From Fimbriimonadaceae bacterium (GTDB taxonomy: Bacteria; Armatimonadota; Fimbriimonadia; Fimbriimonadales; Fimbriimonadaceae), in the NCBI GenBank assembly GCA_026129685.1, contig JAHCHO010000003.1:361256-425255 (forward strand): a stretch of 64,000 bases of DNA. Direction: 5' to 3'. The notes below the pieces were generated by a model that saw only the letters and a program-made list of their open reading frames with translations, did no database searches and was not told the origin of the DNA. A program made the position numbers and the translations under genes. Position 1 is the stretch's first letter. Each line of letters opens with the position of its first letter. Shown here piece by piece: positions 60,524-64,000 of the stretch.

Positions 60524-61600
60524 TTAGGCGCGTCCCGGAGACGAAGCTTCCCACAACTGGGTCGAGCCGTCCGGACGCGCCACAAGAATCCAACGGCCGC
60601 TCGGACTCCAGCCCCGCAACCGATAGCGACCCACTTTCGTGCCACGCCCCCATGCCTTGTCCACCCGGAAGAGGACGCCGTCGTTCGCTTCGGCCAGCCA
60701 CGCTCCTTCGGGCAGGCGGAGCGCCCGGTTGATTCCGCTAGGTACCTGGAACGCCAACGCCCGGCCCTTGGCGATGGGTCCGCCAAGGTCGAGCCGGATG
60801 GGGCGCCCCTTGGATGCAGTGCCGTCGCGCGCGATCCGGCTCCCGATCGCCACTTTGGCCGCCGCGTCGTAGTACAACACGACCGCCCGCTCGCCCATCG
60901 CGCACGCGCGAACCGTACCCCCGCGCTCGTTCAGGACAAGCCAGTTGTCGCCGCGAACCGCGAGCCAGCCGGGGTCCGTGCTCGACACGGCGCGAATCGT
61001 GAAGCGCCGGTCGGTCGCGTACGGGTCCGCGACCCCACGCTCGTCGCGAAGCAGTTCGGTCCCGTTGACCGTCCAGTCGGCCCACCGCACCTTTGTCGTT
61101 CCTCGAGTATCCACGGGGGTCCGCGCGACGACGTATTGCCGAACGCTCATACTGAGGCTCGCGTACGCCGCCAGAAGGTCGTTGCCGACGAACCGCCGCC
61201 ACTCCATGACCGCCGGCGACGGCAAGGGCGGTCCCTTAGGCAAACCGAAGGCGTCCCAATCGCGAAACTCGTCCCAGTCGGTCATGGTGACATAACCCGA
61301 ACCGTCGCCGTCCGCAAACCGGAACGGCGTCCAGGCCAATCGGTAGGGGTACGGCACCGCCTGACGGGTCGGCAAGGCGCTCGCCGCCAAGTAAGGGAAC
61401 CAGGTCGCCGACACGACCGGGCGCGGGTCTCGAGGGTTCATGAACGTCGCCTGTTCGCCGAACGCGAGGAGGCGGCCGTCCTCCCGGATGGCACACGGGT
61501 ACCCCGATCCGGGAATGGGAACCTCGTGCTTCGTCACCACGCGCAACCCGGCGGCGGGCACGATCGCGAGGGCGAGATTGAGGGACAGCATCACTGACAT
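60524..61600 (-). CDS. Exported beta-propeller-like protein
   Basis: A 358-residue protein with a hydrophobic N-terminus (LSLNLALAIVPAAGL) and repeating beta units ending in WSPSGRWILVARPDGSTQLWEA, which looks like a WD40/PD40-type blade. The DADGSGYVTMTDWDEF-like segment (DGDGSGYVTMTDWDEF) resembles an EF-hand/dockerin-type calcium loop. No family is assigned. It is upstream of, and in the same direction as, the M14 peptidase. Confidence 0.6.
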   Translation of the reverse strand: MSVMLSLNLALAIVPAAGLRVVTKHEVPIPGSGYPCAIREDGRLLAFGEQATFMNPRDPRPVVSATWFPYLAASALPTRQAVPYPYRLAWTPFRFADGDGSGYVTMTDWDEFRDWDAFGLPKGPPLPSPAVMEWRRFVGNDLLAAYASLSMSVRQYVVARTPVDTRGTTKVRWADWTVNGTELLRDERGVADPYATDRRFTIRAVSSTDPGWLAVRGDNWLVLNERGGTVRACAMGERAVVLYYDAAAKVAIGSRIARDGTASKGRPIRLDLGGPIAKGRALAFQVPSGINRALRLPEGAWLAEANDGVLFRVDKAWGRGTKVGRYRLRGWSPSGRWILVARPDGSTQLWEASSPGRA

Positions 61601-61624
61601 TTACCGAAAACCTCTTGAGCCAGT

Positions 61625-62756
61625 TCAGGGCGTGATAATCTTCTGAGCAGCAACCACAAGGTCGACCGGCATAGATGAGGGCCCGCCGACGCTAAGTCGG
61701 ACCTCGACTGGCAGGTCATCGGTGTTTGGCGGCAGCTTAACGCCGCCGAGCGCCACCGCCCCAGTCGCCGGAGGTAAGTTCTGTACTTGCCCGTTTACAG
61801 GAAGGGCCGATGTAAGAAGCCCCTCAACAGCTCCTGTCCAAGCGGCCCCCACATTTCGGGCGTTCAGGCGCGGAACGATCGCGACTTCCTGGGATGAGGC
61901 GTTACGGAATCGCATTCTGTAGCGGAGCACGACGCCATACATGGCGGCATTGCTCTTCTGCGCGCAACCTCCGCCAAGCACCCCAAACACGGAGCGCTCG
62001 ATCGAGCCCTTGTCTCCCACACCGAAAGCGATCCTATCCTCCAATTGGCTTCCTATGCTCGATAGGTCGTGCACCGAAGTGCACTCCACGGCGAGGTCGC
62101 AGTACGGCCAAGCCCCACGCTGATGGGCATCGGGATCGACACAATCACTCGCGTAATCACCGTAATCCTGGTTCGGACTGACGTACGTCCGGACTCCGAT
62201 CTGAGACCCAGGGGCGCCCTCGATCTCGATTTCCTGAACGGCACCGAGAAACGCGCCGGGATCAACGGCGTAATCCATGAACATCTTCTCGCCAACTGGG
62301 ACGGCCTCCCCAGCCAGACCGGTAGTCTCAAGGGAGCTGTTCAGGAGGGCTGCGGCCAAGCACGATCCCGCCTTGTACGAGTTTCCGCTCGTTGAGTAGG
62401 TTCGGCGAGTAGGTTCGGCTTTCGGTAAGCCACGACACAACCTCCGCCTTTGGGCCTGAGCGAACTCCGAGCACTAGCCCGAACCTACGCGTGTCGCCCA
62501 TGCCGTTGACATGCCACTGGTACACGCGCAATCTGACCGACCCGGACGCGGGAATCGGAACCTCGCACTTGAACAGGGTCGTGGGCAATGCTGCACCGAC
62601 AACCGTTTCCGGCGTGTTACACAGAATCAGCCAGCGGTCTCCGCTACTCCCCTGCCAGACCAGCAGGTCCGATAGCTGTCGGGAAGTCAGAAGCTGACCG
62701 CTCACGAAGGGCAGGATGCTAGTTCCGCAAGCCACATGTAGCGGGATATACGCCAC
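61625..62756 (-). pseudogene. Gene split by a 13-bp tandem duplication
   Basis: Two overlapping frames, 62756-62328 (142 residues from a GTG) and 62440-61625, belong to one gene of about 370 residues. Reading TESRTYS then TSGNSYKAGSCLAAALL is continuous if one copy of the 13-bp repeat at 62394-62419 is removed. The protein is beta-rich, no signal peptide is seen, and I recognise no family. The region is visibly less GC-rich than its surroundings. As it stands, translation from the GTG ends early with a novel 27-residue tail. Confidence 0.7.
62394..62419. repeat. Perfect 13-bp tandem repeat
   Basis: GAGTAGGTTCGGC occurs twice head-to-tail (62394-62406 and 62407-62419). Its length is not a multiple of three, and it accounts exactly for the frameshift in the surrounding gene. 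Slippage could delete it again, so it may act as a switch or be a recent mutation. Confidence 0.9.
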
Positions 62757-62810
62757 GGCCCGCCGTGGCGTTGCGTCCGACCGAGACGATCTCCCACCGT
62801 GGGTCGCCGC

Positions 62811-63068
62811 TCACCCCAGGTACGCGTCGTCCTCGATCCGGACCCGCGCCGGGCGAAGGGCCTCGAGCACGGTGTTCGGACCGACGGTCAGCGACTCGCC
62901 CTCGTGGACCAGATAGTCCGTCGCGTCCCCCTCGACCGTCGCCCAGACCAGGCCCTCCTCGACCCGCATCCGCTCTCCGCGCATCGCCTCCGGCAGGTGG
63001 AACACCTCGCCGCGGCCGAGAAGCACGGAACGGCCCGTGCGCTTGCTGTTCGGAGAACGTCGTTTCAT
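62811..63068 (-). CDS. DUF2917-like small protein
   Basis: An 85-residue protein whose core (MRVEEGLVWATVEGDATDYLVHEGESLTVGPNTVLEALRPARVRIE) matches the DUF2917/cupin-like beta-barrel of unknown function. The ATG at 63068 gives a basic N-terminus; an earlier in-frame start at 63086 is also possible. It is divergent from the MocR-type regulator. Confidence 0.7.
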   Translation of the reverse strand: MKRRSPNSKRTGRSVLLGRGEVFHLPEAMRGERMRVEEGLVWATVEGDATDYLVHEGESLTVGPNTVLEALRPARVRIEDDAYLG

Positions 63069-63176
63069 GGCCCGATGATCGCACAACCGGCGGCGACCCT
63101 CTGGGACAATCCTCGGTTGCGTGGGCCGTACAATCGCGGTGTTCGCTCCTGAACGACGCGAATGTCGCGTACTGTA

Positions 63177-63207
63177 TTGCCAAGGGAGGGGCCGCCCGCC
63201 CTATAAT
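63177..63207 (+). promoter_or_regulatory. Promoter of the MocR-type gene
   Basis: TTGCCA (63177-63182), 19-bp spacer, TATAAT (63202-63207). The -10 ends 7 nt before the ATG at 63215, so +1 is at 63214 and the mRNA is practically leaderless. Confidence 0.65.
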
Positions 63208-63214
63208 GCCCCCC

Positions 63215-64000
63215 ATGGCGAGCCCGATCCTCCAGCCAAACGGACGGTTCCTGCGCGACCAGGTCGCGGAGTTCGTCCGCGTCAAGGTCGGCCAAGGGGT
63301 GTATCGCCCGGGCGATCGCGTTCCCTCCGTTCGGGCGATGAGCAAACTGCTCGGCATCGCGCCCAGCACCGTCGTGGACGCCTACCGCTCGCTCGAAACC
63401 GAAGGCCTCATCCTCGCCCGCCCGCAGTCCGGCTTCTACGTTCCCCTCGCCCGCTGGCGCGAGGCCGGCCTGAGCAAGACCCGGCCCGCCGCGCCGCCCA
63501 GCCTGCAGAACGAGTTCCCCCTCTTCATGCGCGTGCTGAAGGACTCGAAGCGCGACGACGTGGTGAGCCTCGCCGTCGCCGATCCCTCGAACGAGCAGCT
63601 GCCCGCCGCGACGATGCACCGCCTCCTTACCCGCGTCCTGCGAGAGAACCCGGAGTACGCGATCGGCTACGACGTTTCGATCGGCCACCGACCCTTGCGC
63701 GAGCAGATCGCGCGCCGCGCGATCGCGATGGGCTGCGGCCTTTCGCCGGACGAAATCGTCGTCACGAACGGTTGCAGCGAAGCGCTCGCCCTAAGCCTGC
63801 GCGCGGTGTGCGAACCCGGGCAGATCGTGGCCGTCGAGTCGCCCGCCTACTACGGGGTGCTGTTCGCCATCCACTCCCTCGGCCTCAAGGCGCTCGAGAT
63901 CGGTTCCGACCCGGTCACCGGTCTGTGCCTGGACGCGCTGGACGACGCCCTGCGAACGTACGATGTGCGCGCCGTCCTCACAAACTCCACCTTTTCGAAC
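63215..64000 (+). CDS. MocR/PdxR-type regulator, truncated by window
   Basis: The first 262 residues of a GntR-aminotransferase fusion. The GntR winged-helix domain covers residues ~10-75 (VAEFVRVKVGQGVYRPGDRVPSVRAMSKLLGIAPSTVVDAYRSLETEGLI). It is followed by the start of a fold-type I PLP-binding domain (IGYDVSIGHRPLREQIARRA, VTNGCSEALALSLRAVCEPGQIVAVESPAYYG). Such proteins regulate genes of PLP, GABA or amino acid metabolism. The gene runs off the window at 64000 without a stop. Confidence 0.88.
   Translation, partial: MASPILQPNGRFLRDQVAEFVRVKVGQGVYRPGDRVPSVRAMSKLLGIAPSTVVDAYRSLETEGLILARPQSGFYVPLARWREAGLSKTRPAAPPSLQNEFPLFMRVLKDSKRDDVVSLAVADPSNEQLPAATMHRLLTRVLRENPEYAIGYDVSIGHRPLREQIARRAIAMGCGLSPDEIVVTNGCSEALALSLRAVCEPGQIVAVESPAYYGVLFAIHSLGLKALEIGSDPVTGLCLDALDDALRTYDVRAVLTNSTFSN

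Noticed and set aside
1-64000. CRISPR arrays, insertion sequences, rRNA genes
   Set aside because: No spaced direct-repeat array, transposase, terminal inverted repeat pair or rRNA segment was seen on either strand.

Overview
The window is GC-rich, densely coded bacterial DNA. It carries a flagellar operon, a Dop / Pup-type modifier / proteasome beta operon, a PEP-CTERM protein and an ECF sigma stress operon. The small modifier resembles the 'UBact' form of Pup known outside Actinobacteria. With the apparently frequent leaderless genes, this points to a non-actinobacterial lineage such as Armatimonadota (Fimbriimonadales-like). That assignment is inference; no 16S rRNA gene is present.

Layout. 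Bases 1-6228 look like the right end of an integrated island: base composition is visibly less GC-rich, and it ends at a tRNA 3' fragment (6191-6228). It carries an amidinotransferase with a small 4-TM transporter, and three exported proteins with transglutaminase-like Cys-His-Asp triads. From 6269 to 15951 come housekeeping and accessory genes: DUF4332, YdeI-like, a hydrolase, HicBA, a broken nuclease-like gene, a URO-D-like protein, a GH95 fucosidase, a PEP-CTERM protein and a poly-Gly lipoprotein. Bases 15954-18359 hold dop-pup-prcB. A P1B-4 metal ATPase, a CorC/CNNM protein, a DgkA-PAP2 fusion, ybeY and rpsU follow on the minus strand, then a deleted amidohydrolase remnant and a TauE/SafE exporter.

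Bases 24392-31751 are one flagellar operon on the minus strand, in transcription order flgB-flgC-fliE-fliF-fliG-fliH-fliI-fliJ-SLT-motE. Most of its genes overlap by a few bases. A fliA-type sigma factor lies upstream at 33521-34321. Bases 34899-38704 form an envelope-stress operon: ECF sigma, zinc-finger anti-sigma, MucB/RseB-like protein, HtrA protease, terminator. Next come a GT4 glycosyltransferase, cysS, glmU-prs, a beta-propeller protein, an orphan sugar-binding lipoprotein, VapBC, an esterase, a HAD hydrolase, an ALDH7-type dehydrogenase and divergent hutH, PadR with its membrane partner, an orphan HTH protein, TrpB2, and a set of secreted proteins including an M14 peptidase. Bases 61625-62756 are a gene broken by a 13-bp tandem duplication. 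The window ends inside a MocR-type regulator.

A recurring signal links many of these genes. A TAnnnT box (GATAAT in one case) lies 5-7 nt before the start codon of 14 genes, which puts the predicted transcription start at or within about 2 nt of the start codon. Leaderless translation therefore looks common here. Two start codons (rpsU and vapB) were chosen with help from this promoter geometry.
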